Below, in pieces: positions 1-14,500 of a stretch of 64,000 bases of DNA (the first letter of the stretch is position 1; the number at the start of each line of letters is the position of its first letter). The position numbers were made by a program, and so were the translations under genes. The notes beneath the pieces were generated by a model that did no database searches, was not told the origin of the DNA, and saw nothing but the letters and a program-made list of their open reading frames with translations. Source of the DNA: Eudromia elegans (Eukaryota; Chordata; Aves; Tinamiformes; Tinamidae); NCBI GenBank assembly GCA_003342815.1, contig PTEX01000059.1:3869274-3933273 (forward strand), given 5' to 3'.

Positions 1-3000
1 TGCACCTTATATACACTAGAACAGTGACAGAACTTTTCATGTAACTAGCCAAGAGTTAAACGCATATTTTGGCCTAGACCATGTGCTGTTGGAAACTGAG
101 GGGAGGGCAGACTGATGGGACAAAGAAGCAGAAGCCATGGTGGAGTCTGTGACAGGAAGAACAGAGGGAATGCGGAAGACATGGAGCAGCAGACCAGACT
201 CTGTGCTTGAGGAAGGATTTGTCCATGGCCATGTCATGAGCCCCTCAGGTGAGTATTACATCTCAGGAGCATTAAGGATTTGACTCGACCAGCACTCAAG
301 GGCTGCTGTTCAGCTATGGAGGATTCCTTGCAGGTCGAAGGCATATGATTACTTTTTATGAGCAAGACACTCTAATTATCCAGTAGGGATTCATTTCAGG
401 TTACCAAATTTTTATTGAAAACCATTTAATTTTCAGTGCCTGTCAGTTGAGGTGGACAAAGGAGAGGAGCGCTGGAGAATTACTTAGTATAGGTCCAGAC
501 CCTTCATCATTTGCATACTCCCATATAATATAATTTTTATCTTCCACTTGTACAGAACGGCAATGAAACTGCTGATATGTATAGAATACAGTGTTGCTAG
601 TGGCAAAGCATTAATAATAGTATGTAAAATTATAATTTTATGTTATAACTTCATTTAAGAATAACTATTTTATGGGAGAATCTCTTAGTACTAGAAATTC
701 AGATGTTTTATGCTTTATTTTTTTCATTATTCTGAAAGAGGTTAAAATAAATAGCAAACACATATACACAAGTCCTCAACACAATATTGCAATATTTCAT
801 ACACTGAATATTTATAAAGGATAGCTAAAATATCTGCAATTACTGTGGTAAGGAGCAGAAGAACAAATAAATGGGGGAAAAAAAAGGGATACCAAGACTT
901 TTGGGAAAAGATATAAATGCATATGCTTCAGGGCATAAAACAGTCTGCAGATTAGGAAGAAATTTTCCCTGTGGGCAAGTTGTTTCTGTAACAATCTACT
1001 GCAGACTTTTGGGCATATTTTTCTGAAGCAAGCCAATTTTATAAACAGTTTACTGAAGGGGGAGGACAACCTGTCTGATCCGGTCCTCTGTGTAGTCAAA
1101 TGAAAACTGAGAGTTTATTTTACATTATGCTTACCTATGAACACTTTTGTTTGCTTTAAGTCTGTTGTTTTTCCAAATGTAAATTAGACCAGCTTGCTGG
1201 ATACATTTCTTTTCCTAGATTTCTTTCCTCCTCCCACCTTCTTTTAGAGGCCTGGAAGTGCCACCTCCTTACACTTCAGGAAGATAATAGACCTATAAAA
1301 TAATGCTCTTGCTTAAAAGAGTGTCGTCCGTCTAGATTTACACAGCTGGCAGCACACTAGGAACAGGAACACCAGCAGAGCGCAAGTTGCCAGTGGCTGC
1401 CCTGCCAGAACTGGAGAAGAGCAGAGGCTGCTCTGTAACCGATTGATGCCTGTGGTTGGATGGATTTGTTAGGAGAAGCTGGATTTAATTACTGCTTGAA
1501 TCCCACCTGAGTAGCACACAATTTCAGAAGTTTGGAGCTGTAGTTCTGTGTTCACTGCCCCAGGAATCACCCAGATGTGGTGTTCTGGCATCTACAGAAC
1601 ATGCTTTGCATGGACTTTTTTACAGGAGCCATAAGCTTTGGTCTCCAGCAGTGTCAAATGGGTCCCAATGGAACATGATCTGCTTATCCCGGGTTATGCA
1701 CAACGTATGCTTCCCTCTGCTCTGATGGGAGGGGAATCTCAGATTAAAACTCCTGAAAGGGAGTTGTGTCCTAATCTCAAAGGCCCATGCTACCAAGCGT
1801 GGGCATCCAGCCTCCCTCTCAAGGGGTCTGATGCTATGTCTGGAAAGAAATTGGGTGGTGGAAGCACTAGGACCATATATTGAATGTCCACAAATGTTAT
1901 TCCTTAATTTTGCATTGCTAGTTAGTAATTTCTGCAACATCTCGAATTCTTCTGCATTTATATGCATGAAGGGTTATAAATACCCTATCCTTTAATTTTC
2001 ACATTGTTCTCCACAGAACACTGTGTTGTTAAGGCTGTGGTGAGGCTTGTCTGTCCTATGTTAATGCACTGTCCTATGTCACTGTGTCTCAGGTCCATAC
2101 CTAGTTATGGTCCATACCAAGAGTGTGGACTAAACTACAGCCTCTTTCTCTTGCCATGAGATCAAGTGAGCTAGAAGTATTTCCTGGTACAGATAATTTC
2201 TATAACAGGAATATATTTTGCTCTACTCTACATGGACCACCAACAAAAGCTTTCAGTGCCATTAGTTCAAAAAGTTTGAGAACTACTAGTCTGTAAAACC
2301 CCTAAGAATCTAGCAGGCTATTGGCTGAGAATTCATCAGAAAAATGAAACAAAAAAGGAAGAGCAAAATAAAACATGCTAAAATAGCCTTCTGACTTGAA
2401 TATTTCAATTTTAAGTCACTGAAGAGTGGGGGAACACAAAACTTTTACAAAGCAAACACAAAGCACCTCAGACTGACCACTCAAAGTCAAAAGCTGCTTC
2501 TGACACTTTTATCTCCAGTTTTGTGAATGAATTAGTCAACTGCTACAATTGCCCATTCATCTTTAGGCTTCTACACTGATTCTGAAATTCTTTATAATCT
2601 ATATGTTCTGAGATTAAGCAGGTGGAAAACATTTCCCTGCTGCAGTTGCCTCCTAAGATGTCTTACAAACAGGGAGGACCCAGCCCCTGAGCAGAATGGA
2701 GCTGGGCAATATTTGAGTATTTCTTGAGAGACGGCCCAGGGAGAGGCTGCATACATGGAAATACAAGTACGTAAGGTATCCACCAAGGGCAGTAGTTCTA
2801 GGAAACTCTGTTCACAGGAGGTTGAGGAGCTTCTTTCAGCAGCAACATTAAGGCCTACTAAATGGTTTGAATTACACTACCTAATCATTTCCTTACTGTT
2901 CCTCCTCCTCTCTGTCCCCACCCCAGGAACTTTTATAGATACTAACAAAAATTAATGATTGGACTCCTGATACATAGTTTAATAAACAGTCACAGAGATC

Positions 3001-3239
3001 TTTAGGGACCTTCCTCCAGAATACTCACAGCTATTTGGCTGATGACCAAAGTTTGAGGGTTCTGTTTTAAGTAATATCCATTAAGTCAATAATCCAGTAG
3101 AAATTAGGACTCTAAGCAGCTTTCTATATTAGCTCTAACGGATTTCTCTGAAACTTCATCACATGGTAGCTTTCAAATTCTGCAAGCTACTCCAGGTCAG
3201 CAAGTAAAAGGCAGCAACAAAGCAGAGCAAAACATGTAA
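1..3239. other. Intergenic, no gene recognised
   Basis: AT-rich sequence with scattered short frames (up to 115 codons at 1620-1967, minus). That frame overlaps a plus-strand frame and shows no domain. No RNA gene or repeat was recognised. Confidence 0.7.
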
Positions 3240-3375
3240 CAAATTCAATGAGCATCTATTATCAGCCTGATTACACACTGCACCACACAGAGTCCTAATG
3301 ATTTCAGTGAGGCTCCGTGCAGCATAAGGAGTCTCCCATGCAGATTAGTTTACAAGATCAGGGTCTCCATATGGA
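3240..3375. repeat. Probable ancient interspersed repeat remnant
   Basis: The stretch TCAGTGAGGCTCCGTGCAGC, then ATAAGGAGTCTCCCATGCAG, then TTTACAAGATCAGGGTCTCC resembles a decayed repeat widely scattered in sauropsid genomes (a 'caatggggctcc ... caggatcagggcc' type). The match is from memory and the family is not determined. Confidence 0.4.
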
Positions 3376-3779
3376 ACATCCTCCTCCCTCCACCCCTTCC
3401 TGTTCTCTGTGGAGCGCTATAAAACAAAGGCCTTCCCTCCTGTGTATTCACAAGGTTTTAGGCATCTGTGGGTTTTGAGCAATCACTTAAAGAAAAAAAA
3501 ATAGCTTTAAAAATTTCTTAATGCCATTTGAAACCTACTTTGGTTTCCTTATTTTTGTCACTTGCTGCAATATTTTCTACCAGTCACCTTTCTAAAAATC
3601 ATTTTGGTGAGTCTGTGATGCTATGCTGCTTTGCATAGATAACTAAACTCACCACGGTCAGTTCCCAGGACTGGTGTTGTGGAGTGGAAGGACCAACTGT
3701 ATAATATTAAATGAAGAAAGCCCAGTGTCAGAAACTTCATATTGATACTTTGATCAGAAACAACATGAGACCGAAAGTT

Positions 3780-4560
3780 TTTGAACAACAAACCATTTGA
3801 GAGTGTGTAACATGCTTGTGAAAATATTCATAGCATAATTAGATAAATAACAGATCCAGTGTCTATTTTTACTTTCCCTTGATGAGAAGCTTTGCAGGAG
3901 AGACTGCTGGTAGTTAATTCTCCCTAACAACAATCTGTGTAATCACAAACCCCAATTAGCTGTGCCTGTTCTATGCTATACAAACTATTTCCTTAGCGCT
4001 TCACATCACTACTTTGTAATTAGCTTTCATCTACACGAGCTTTGACTAAAAAAATATAAAAGAGTGTAAGTGATTGTACTGCCACTCAGTATTCTGCGAA
4101 ATAATCGCTAGCGATTTCAATCAGATTAATTTTATCACCCGTATTAAGGAAAATTACCTCCCTCTTCACTCTCTACAGCTGAGGGCTATTTCATTTCCTG
4201 AGATGTTCATAAAAGCATAATATAAAGCAATCTGTAATTGTAAATATCCTTCCCTAATAACTTTGAGATATTTCCTTAATACATCTTTACATTTGGAGTT
4301 TCCGTTCCATAAAATACAGTAACAAGTGCTCTATTATGTTTTAAGTGTGCGCTGTTAAGCTGGACAACTTAGTGCTGTCCTTCCTGTTTTTACATAGGGT
4401 TATATTTAACTTGCAGATAATGGGAACAAGGTTTAAAAGTGATGGAGCGGAATAATGGCGTTACAGCAATAATATATCTTGCCTTTGTGAGGAATAGAAC
4501 TTTACGGCCTATTTCAGGTCAGCCAACACCAATTCCATTTTTCACAGCCTGACAACTTTC
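3780..4560. promoter_or_regulatory. Candidate conserved non-coding element
   Basis: This AT-rich block has many homeodomain-type cores (TAATTAGC, GATTAATTTTATC, TGTAATTAGC), the palindrome AATCGCTAGCGATT and GTTCATAAAAGC. It has no open frame and no repeat similarity. The texture is like deeply conserved developmental enhancers. No alignment could be made, so this is inference. Confidence 0.3.
4103..4116. promoter_or_regulatory. Perfect 14-bp palindrome AATCGCTAGCGATT
   Basis: This is a self-complementary site with two CpGs in an AT-rich block where most CpGs are lost. It could be a dimeric protein-binding site. Function is not shown by the sequence. Confidence 0.35.
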
Positions 4561-7114
4561 ACCTTCACCCACACTCCAAATGGATATTAAAAACTACTTT
4601 CCAAACAAGACTCAGGTTTGGCTAAATTTCTAAACCAAGGGAGAACCCTGTCAAGACTTAAAATCCAAATAAAGCAAAAACTGGCAGTCTGGAGTATTCT
4701 CTTGGTGCTGGCCTGACTGAGGAAACTTGCAGATTTCATGGAGTAAAGCGAGCTAAGCTCAGGTCTTTGGGGAAAGATACTCAAGGTAGATTTTCACAGC
4801 TAAAATGCTTGCATGTTCCATTTCTGTGACTTTAGCAGACACTTAGTGCTTTTGGTGCCTTTTCTAGAGGAAATGTGGAGTGTATGCTATGTTATCTTCA
4901 ACAACCAGATTTACAAAGGTGTTCAGCCCACCAGAACATTGCTTGAACACAGTTGTGTGAGATCTGCATGTGGGAAGCCTTCGTTCAGTGCAGCTGGGAA
5001 CTGACTTACACTGCTATCATATGTTCAAGTCCTCCATTAATCAATATATTCAAAAAAAAAACCAAAAACCCTGCTTGTCAACACTGTAGTGTCAGGATGG
5101 GGAAGAGGTTACACAAAGCAGCTCACTGGAGTTAAACATGCTCATGCAGCCTGGGCTGTCTCTGCTTTACTCACCTTTCTGTCTATGGGAGCAGGATGAA
5201 GATCCTCTAAGCAAGCATGGGAAGAAGTTCTTCCTTATCTAGAAGTATGCCTCGGCAGTTCACTAACATGCATCTGTACATATGGGTGCAACAAGCCAGG
5301 TAAGCTAGAGTGGGTTTACTTCCTCTGCTCTTCATTTAATGTAGATATTTTCACTTAAAAGTGATACTTAACTTTCACTGTCACTCAGTATATGTGCTGC
5401 CATGATGGTGGAAGAAGCTACAGACCTAGACGATACACTGCACTTGAGCACAACAGAGGTCCCCAAGACTCACAAGCATGTTATTTTCAGGTGCCTGATT
5501 GCAGACCCTGGCCCTTTCCTGAGGATACTCTCCAGAAAGGGGCCGAGAGCTGGTATATCCCACACAGCAGGTGGGATCCCAGCTCCCACAGATCTCAGCA
5601 GGATGAATGTTAGTCTGCACTTCCTTTTTCTGCTTAAGGAGTGCCCAGGGACAGAGGAACATCAGGTGGAAACACTAAACACTTTGGTAAAAATGAGACA
5701 GAATCAATGCAAGGCTTAAGTTCATACATCTCCAGAGAAAACCAAATGCTGAATGTTGAGTTTCTCAAGTAGAAATGCACACTTCTGTGAAGGCTGGATC
5801 ATAAACAAAGTCATATATTACAGTTATACAAATATCACATATCACATCCCCATTGTTGTAAAGGAATGAAGAGAATCTAGTCAAAATTTGCTATCCCCAG
5901 CAAATATTTCAAACTCTTTCTATGTGGCACAAGGATATAGCTAGGGCTGAGAGAATATGTGTTTCCAGTCCCACAGAAAATTCCACTGTTTTCATATTTG
6001 CTTTTATCTCAATTTAGAACATAAAGTCAAGAACTGACTACTGAAATTCCTGGAAATCTCAAAGTTCAGAAATGTCAAAACATGCTATTTTAGTGTTTCT
6101 GATCTAAAGAAAATGCTGAATATTACAAAACTGCAGCATATCATTTTTTGAAGAAACCAGAGCTTTTCAATTTAGCTCAGTTCAATAACAACATTAGTTG
6201 CTCTGAAATGATCTTGATACTTCACAAGAATTATAGTTTAGAAATCTTGCATTATTAATTTTTCTTCACAGACAGATTTTCTGAGTGTGCCATACAAGAT
6301 AAGGTATATACAAGATATGCGAATCCTTAGGTTCACTCCAAATAAAACATCCTATTGCATTTTGTGAAATACAATCCAGTTAAGGTGCTTTCCATAGAAA
6401 TCTTGTTCACCAGAATGTTGGGCACCATGTCACTGCAGGGCAATATAAGTAAAGACTGAACATATAAGAAACAAAACTTTTAGGATAGTTCGAAAAGCCA
6501 AAAAGTTCTGAATTATCCTGACCCAGCCTCGAGCAAGACATGTTTTTAACAGCTGACAAAGTAATTGTTCACTGTTATGCTGATGGCATGTTCATGTACA
6601 GCAGCCAATCTGAAAGATTCTCTGCATCTCATTTGGGCAAAATCAGTATTACCGAGTACCTGCATGACTCTTTTGTGCTAATTTATCATTATAGTTTGGA
6701 ATACTGTAAGTTATTTCACCAAGATAAAGTTAGCTAAAATAATGACAAGTTTTCTGACCACTATAAATACATATTTCTGTCACATTTCAACTAGCAGATA
6801 ATTAATGCAGAGCCAGCTGCTACTAATATATGGTACTAGAACTTGTTAATACAAGAACTCTAATAAAGCTGTTAATTCTGATAATGCCACACAGCATTTA
6901 AAACTGTTGCAGAATTTTCCTTGGAATTGTCTGCTTGTTACTATGGCAGGTTTTGACACATTTTGGTTTTCTTTTGATAATTAACCTCCAACGGTACACA
7001 TAGAGACAGCCCTTTCCTAAAGGGTCCTGAAGTCTAAAAGGCAAAAGCAAGAAAGCCAAGATGTGATAGAAATCTAAAACAAAGTATTATTCATTATTTT
7101 GTCTTATAATAGAA
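4561..7114. other. Intergenic, no gene recognised
   Basis: Overlapping frames near 5392-5719 (73 and 105 codons plus, 78 minus) have no recognisable domain and no splice context. Nothing else stands out. Confidence 0.7.
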
Positions 7115-7235
7115 GCTGGACACCTAGTCAAACACAGGACTCCATTGTCCTGTGCACAATACAGATAGATAAAGATAGCTTTTGTCCTGAAGAGCTTGAA
7201 CTAAGATAATATAGGCCTAAAGGACAGTATAGCTT
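7115..7235. repeat. Possible ancient interspersed repeat remnant
   Basis: TTTTGTCCTGAAGAGCTTGA followed by an ACTAAGATAAT-like stretch and AAAGGACAG recalls a repeat found across amniotes that includes 'cctgaagagcttacaatctaa'. The family is not determined. Confidence 0.3.
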
Positions 7236-7896
7236 AAGAACATTACTTCTTGCTTGTAAACCTTCTTTCTGACTTTCACTCCAGCCTAAGAAAAATTGTA
7301 GCAAGGAGGGACACTTAAAAACCTGCCTAATAGCTCTTGAAATCTATGAAAGTTTTGGCGTATGCTTTCAAAAATTGAAATCCAGTTACCCAGATGTCTG
7401 AGCAATATCCTATTATAAATGAAAGGAAGGCATTCTCTGCTAATTCACTTATTCTTACAAAAAAGCTAACTGAAAATGAGAATAGTTCTGATCAACAGAG
7501 TCAGAAATTGGTATTCCAACAGTTTGATGGCAGAAATAGGTTTGCTTCCATTTTACTAAATTATACTGTTCAGTAGTTAGAAACATTCTATAAGCAAATA
7601 CATACTTACCTATTTTTTAAGGCTCTGACCCACTGCTCATCTTAATGGTTTATAACTAAGAGCGTTCCAACTGGTTGATACCATCTGTCTGAATCTGCTA
7701 GACAAAAGGGTAGCGGACTAGATCTATAGCTTTAGCTCATTTAATATATATTCAAGAAGCTGAGACATTACAGTCTTCAGTATGGAACACTATTGAAATA
7801 TTATGAAAGGAAAATCACTGTTTTTCTTTTTAGTAGGAAAAACAGCAAGTAATTAAAGAGGAATGTGAAAGAGAATGACATGACAGCTGTGGATTG

Positions 7897-7948
7897 TGTT
7901 ATTCTCTATTCCCTAGAAATGGTATGTTATTCTCTTTTCCCTAGAAAT
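7897..7948 (+). repeat. Two-copy tandem duplication, period 28
   Basis: TGTTATTCTCTATTCCCTAG at 7897 recurs at 7925 with a single A-to-T change, and both copies continue with AAAT. This is a small recent duplication. Confidence 0.85.
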
Positions 7949-10018
7949 TTATGGATATTGAAATAGTCTGCCTTCTGGGAATTCAAAAGAAGTAGTCTCT
8001 AGCTGCCCAAAGTGAAAATCACCTTGCTAAAACAAGGATGAGAGAGAACAGTTGCCTACTCTGAATTTTGTTTGGGGACCAGGTCTGCGAGCGTGTGTAT
8101 TTTAGTTGCAACTGAACCTACAGTTCCCATGTGAATTTATGAGAAATGATCACCTCCAATAAACAGAAAAGATTGCCAGAGATAGAAGGAAAAGCCCTCT
8201 CTGCCCTGGGAGATGTTGGAAGGTTGTTCAGCACATGGACACTCAGCATCTTTAAGCACAAGCATAAGGCAAGTTCATGTCCATGACCAGCATAGATTCT
8301 GACACACGATGCCCATGACATGGGATATTAAGAGTAAGAGAGATCAATGCCTCATTTTATAGAACTCAAGGCTTGTACTTTAAAAGGTCTGTTTAGAACA
8401 TGGTCTTTGCCTAAAGAGTTAAACACTGACTAAAACCTTTTTAACATAAAGGGTCCAATTTGCTAATGATTTGTGTCCATGCACAAATCAACTTAATAGC
8501 ACTATTTCTGGAAATATTACAAGCTGAGAGATAAGTTTCACATTCATCAAAGCTGTTTAAAGTCATTTGGAGCCTTTTTTTGAGAGGCATTAAAAAGATT
8601 TAGCAGTTTAAGGGGAGATCAAGGCTATTTTCACACAATTATTTGAAATTATTAAAAATTGCCTCTGCTTTCTCTAAATTGCACATAGTAATGCCATTAT
8701 GGCAGCTCTGACAGGACAGCAGACAATAGATTTTTTTTTTCTCTTTTTTGACATTTTTTGGACTTGCTTTATGCACTCTGCTGGCCATTTGTATCCACAG
8801 CTGCCTTGTTCCCTTAAGAAATAGATATTATTAGTACTAATTGGAGAAGAATAAGAAAATAATTTGTTTTTTTGACACTGATGACTATACTTACACTCCA
8901 AACTGTTACCAACCAAAAAGCTGCCTTTAGAAAGGGTTGGGTGTTAGCAAGATGCTTTCTTTCTACTCAGCAGGAGGGATGATCACAAACTTCAGATCAT
9001 GGTAAAAATTCACATTTTTTTTCTCTGCTAATGAATTAAACATACACTAAGTTTGCTGCACAGTATAGTCTGATTCTGTTTTATAGAGTGTACCAGTTCC
9101 TGGAGCAGTTTTTAGTACTCTCAGTGGAAAAAACTTATTTAATAATGTTTTTCCCCAAATCCTGTGTGCCTCAATTCAGACACCATTATTAAACATGCAA
9201 AGAATAAAGTTTCCACCGCTCCATAGTGATTTAGTCCTGTAATGGCCATCAAAATCAAAATTTCCTTTTAACCTAATTCAATTAAAATTAATTGGAGTCA
9301 CATGCCCTAAGTCAACTTGTCACACTGTCATCCTAGTCTGTTTGTCCTATTCTAGATAAAACCCTACCTGCCTGCTGAATGTACACCCATTCTGGCTTCT
9401 TCTGGCCTTTGAATACTTATAAATATATAATATATATAATATATGAATACTTCTGTATCTGACTATATGTATGAATTCAAGTCAGGTAAGATTTATTTTT
9501 GGCAATATATTGGCTTCCAGTGATAAATTTAAGGTCTTTTATGCTCTTTGCACCAGTACTGCTCTACAAAGGCGCCTAAGTTCAGAAGTTAAAATAGCTG
9601 CAATGGTGTTCCGAGGGACTCCATCTCCTCTGTCCTGTGAGATACATGACCAGTGTGATTGAAGAAAGTGGATCTGTGGGAAAAGGGATATGGAAGACAG
9701 TCACTGAAATGAATTATGTACATCAGAAATATTTAGCTTGCACAACCAGATAAACAACCAATATTTAATGGTGTCATAAATCAAGAGGTGATGCTTTTTC
9801 TCTTCAACCACAGGGGCTATTAGATAATACACAGTACATTTCTGCTTATTCAAGAAATGAGAGGGTAAAAATATAATATCAACAAAATTTCTACAATATT
9901 CAAAAAGGCAAGCATTTTTTTCTTCTTTTTCTGTCTTTCCAGTGCTTTTCCTGCCTACTCATATTCTCCTTTTATCTGATTGTTTGCCAAACATAGCTTA
10001 TCAGGTGTGATACATACA

Positions 10019-10065
10019 GACACACACGCTCATGCATACACACACACGACACACACACATACATT
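10019..10065 (+). repeat. Interrupted CA repeat
   Basis: Runs of CA are broken by CGCTCATG and CG interruptions, as in an old degenerating microsatellite. Confidence 0.9.
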
Positions 10066-11079
10066 TTAGCATTGCTTTTAAATTTACCATGCAAAATCTC
10101 AAAATATGCAAGTTCAGGAGACACAGATATTCACTCTATGCTTTGGAGTGGCAGCATTTTCCTGGAAACTCTTCCACCCTTCCCAGCTTCCAAGAAACAT
10201 GGGAATTTGGGTAAAAAGTGAGTTTAAACGCCAAATAATAGATGAACTGGGCCAGATACATAAGGCATAATATAGGTAAATTAGAGAAATCAACTTCTTA
10301 TCAGAGTATGTCTCTTCCTTTCTGTTTGTTTGTTTTTGTAAATATAAATTCCTTCATTAAGGAATAATCACCTTGCACATTTCTCGACCAGTGTTAAGTG
10401 AGTAAATGCTCTCCATTTCCACTGTGACTTCCATCAAAAGGTGTCAGAGGATGCTAGTACAATATATAAGCCCCTCAGGGACAGTTTGAGTATTAGCAGC
10501 TCCTTTTTATGAGTAACAGCACAACTGTTTTTTTGAGAGCAGTGCCAATATAAGCAACCTGCTTGCTTTCCCCATCTCACTTTCCAAGACCCTGGGTCTG
10601 TTTGTTTGTAGAGGAGGGACCCTCTACATCTTGCACTGGTCCAGCAGAAATGTTTGGTCATCCAGGTGGTGGATGGGACCGAGGAACTAAACAGGCTGAA
10701 AAAATATTATTGCGGGGAGAGGGACTCATATTTCAGTCAAGTCAGTCCCCAGCTTTGCACAACCAAATTCGTGTTTGTGCTAGTGCAGCTCAGAGGTAGG
10801 GGCAGATTCCCGGGAGAGCAAAAGGTGAAATCAGTGGCTGCTAAAGCTATCAACTCCTAATCTTAAAAAACGAGAAATCAAGGTCCCGTCTTTTCTCAGC
10901 TAAGAATCAGAAGTCAAATCTTTAGTAGCCCACCAAAGATCACAGAGAAAGTCAGCAGAAACGGGATATGGTGCCAGTAATCTGCTCGCTGGGTCTGCAA
11001 TGCATGGATGGGGGGCCTTGGTTACAATAGCTTCTAAAAATTTTCAGTGACTTGATCTGTAGGTTATGTAATGGTACAC

Positions 11080-11560
11080 TTATGTGGTTTGGTTCATTTC
11101 TGAAAGGACGAACTGCAATTGCAGGTATTTGCAGTCAATCATCTCTTGCACATATCGTCTAAAACAGGCAAAATGTAGCAGTCTGCATTGTTCACTGGCA
11201 CACTAACTAGGCCTTTTTTTCCCCCTCCTCCCCTAAACTGAATGCCGAAAGATGCACGATCTACTTTCTGAGCCAGGTCACCTTTAAGAGCACGGTGACA
11301 AGCCAGAGAATTATTCGCCAGTCCTCACCAGAGATGTCTGCAAGTGCAAAGCCTGTGACAAAGGACTGAAATGACAGCACTTTGACTCACTTCTACATTG
11401 TGTTTGTTTAGGAAGGTCCTAGAAATTGTATTTCACCAACCACATTCGCTATCAACACACAATTATCTGGCTTAATCATGTGGAACAGTGGCAAATTCAC
11501 CTGGGGCTTAAGAACTAATGACATTCTCGTCTGAGCTGCTTTAGTGAAATGGCCTAGCAC
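11080..11560. promoter_or_regulatory. Candidate conserved non-coding element
   Basis: Contains CTGCAATTGCAGG (palindromic over CTGCAATTGCAG), GCAGTCAATCATC, CACGGTGACAAGCC and ATCTGGCTTAATCATGTGG. It has scattered preserved CpGs and no coding or repeat signal. Inference only. Confidence 0.25.
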
Positions 11561-14500
11561 CTGAAGCAGGAACAGCAAGATTGCTCAAGAAAATTTGGTT
11601 TTCTTTTTTCATTTCACAGCATAGGGGCTCTGCTCAAATCAACAAACGCTCCTGATTAAATAGCTGTGGTAGTTGACTTATTTGCACTTGTGTGTATGGC
11701 TCTGAATGTACATTGAGAATCCCTAACCTTTACAGGAAAAGAATTGTCTGAGACTTGTTTTTAATACATTTTCCTTTTGACATAGAAAATGACCAAATAA
11801 ATTGGCATTCAATAATTTTGCTATGCTTAGATTTGCTAGGGGGGTAACCCCAAGAATACCTAAGGTTAGCACAAGGGCAATAAAAAGAAAAATAAAAAGT
11901 CTTTCACCCTGAATGCATTTTTATCTACTTTTGTCTGCTGCCTGGATAGGGCCATTTAAATTCTGCTGGCTCAACAGAAATTCAGACCCTCATGTTGGCC
12001 TTTCCCTCAGGAGATGTGTTGTGTTGTTGCTGACTGTGCCACTCAATCTGAAAAGTTTAGAGGCTGGCAGAGATCAGAAATTGAGTGTTCGGGCTCCTGA
12101 ATGAGTCAGAAAAAAGACAAAAGTGGGATCTCCCACTTCTCTTATTTTGATCATGGCAAATAAGCCCCATTTCTCTAAATAAACTCTGAAAAAACATTCA
12201 GAAATATTTAATAGGTGTATTTCTCATGTTTTGACCTTGCATTCTTGAGCAAAACACCTATAACAGATAAACATAAGAAAACCAGCCCCAAAACCCACTT
12301 GATGTACCCACTTCCCTTCCTATGAAAGTTAACTAGCATTGCATACAATATTGGTCCAATTAATACAGCTCATATGGATCAGATGCACATTAAAAGTGAA
12401 TTCTGCCTTGTAATAGTAATAATATTCAATTCTATTAAGGCAGCATCAACACCAAGCTATATATATATGTAGAGGAAGCCCCACACCCAGCTTCTGTACT
12501 GTGATTACTCCTGCATAGGCATAAGAAATACCTGTGTGAAGCTGTACACAAAGTAATTTTTCTAGATCTGCCTAGGCAGCCCATCCATTGCCCATCCAAA
12601 GCATCGACTGCAAGATGTCCAGAATTGCTGGAGGAATCTGTGACTGAGGATGTTCTTACTGAATAGAACTTTCACAGATAACACTAGTAGATAATGCGCA
12701 AATACGTGTTTCCTATTTTCAGTTAGGCATAATTCTGGCTAAAGGAGTCTCACTGAAATATATTAAGGGCAAATCAAATTTTAGACCTAGAGAACAGCTA
12801 TAGCTTCAGAGAACAACAAACAAATTATTCAGATATGTCCCAAATGAAGTGACTTTGGTTTAAGGTCAGGCTGCAGAGGAACAGGCTGCTGACATGTCAT
12901 TGCACACAGCTGTAAAGAGCTGAAAGTTTGCAACACACAGACCCAGAACGAAAAGAGTAGACAAATCAGCATGAAAACAATGTTCTGGACATTTCAGGAT
13001 GGGGTTAGATTCTTCTCTTGTTTGCTATGGTGCCACAGGAGCTACCCCAATAGGAAATGGCATAAGAAGGGGGGAATTGGAGGTCCTCACTACATGCATT
13101 TTGTGCTGCATAACCATAAGACCTCAGACAGAGGTCAGAGAGCCTCTTGCAGAACAGCCATCAGAAAGAGCTGTTTCCGTCAACACCACCTTTGAAGCCC
13201 TCAGAATACTGCACAGTCACTGGATATTATGCATCCTAAGAAGTAGCTTTCTAACACACACTTCAATACAACTGACTGCTACTGACCTCATCAGAAGCCT
13301 GGTGTGTGTAGGAGCCGCCAAACACAGACCCTAGATTTACAGTAACACGGACTGAGCTCTGCACTGCCCTAGCAATTGCAAGACAGGCTGCCTGTTGGCT
13401 CTGTATTAGGCTTTGCATAACTTCAGGGATTATTTCCCCCTTAATGCCTTATTCTGTCATAACTGTAATTCCTAGAGTTTCATTAGCATTTCAGGTCAAA
13501 TCACTTCTTAGATCTTAACCCATCATTTAACCCCACACATCTAGACTGAATTCAACAGTTACACCAAATAATATTGACAGAACTTCTGGACAGTAAATCC
13601 AACCAGCTGTCATGAAAAACTGAGAGAAAATGCCTTGCAAATTTTGGTCATCTGAATAAATGGGTGTAATTTTTGAAGTATTGGACAAAATCCAGTTCTC
13701 TGAGGATGTTCTCCAGCACAAAGGTTGCTCTGATTTTACCTCACTGTGACTCCCAACAAAACTCACATGGACTTGCATGTGAAGCAAATATACTTCTAAT
13801 CTCTTAAGTATTGAAATTCTGAAGCTTTTTTGCTGCTTTTGTAAGCTGCAGTGTCTTCAGAGGAAAGACAGTGCTTTGACAATACTGGGAGACCTAATAT
13901 TTCAGGGAAGAAAACATAGTTACCAGATGGGTTGCACTTTGAGGTGACAGATAAGGGGGTAAAGGCAATTAGCGTGGATTTGTATTGGCTTCTGCTCCAT
14001 CAGTGCATTGCCATGAAGCACTGTTTAGTCACATGGAAGGACACATCAAATTCATTGTATACCAGCATATGGGTGTCATTGTGACACTGGGATATAGTTA
14101 TTTCAAAGAGTCTTAACCAAGGGGGTTTGCTGGTAATGCTGTAGCATCTGTTAAATGACAGAAGCAGAAAATGTGAGACCAGGTGCAGTAATGCAGGTAT
14201 GTATGTGAATCCTATCATTAAAGCATTTCATGCTAGTCCCTATGTAGAAGCTACTATATGTACAGTCACTTATTACTAATACTAGGTTTCATCAGGCATA
14301 TCTGAATCAAGAAATAATATGGTAATTTTCACAGTCACCAAGTGGAAAATATTTATGGAGCAGGAGTTTAATATATCTGTATTTTACATTCCAAAGATTG
14401 TACCTGATGACATAATAAGAGTTTGAGTTTAAATAACAGCTGGATGAGCTTAGGAAGAAAAAATCGGAGTTGGTAGAAAGCTTATTCCTGTATAAAAAAC

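Larger units (their letters stand above)
7236..11079. other. Intergenic, no gene recognised
   Basis: Contains only the small duplication at 7.9 kb, a TA-rich stretch at about 9421-9445 and the CA repeat at 10.0 kb. Frames near 10434-10860 overlap on both strands without domain signal. Confidence 0.7.

Noticed and set aside
509-516. POU octamer ATTTGCAT (also at 39784-39791 and, reversed, 44853-44860)
   Set aside because: Two or three copies of an 8-base motif are expected by chance in 64 kb counting both strands, so they are not evidence for POU3F3 feedback sites.
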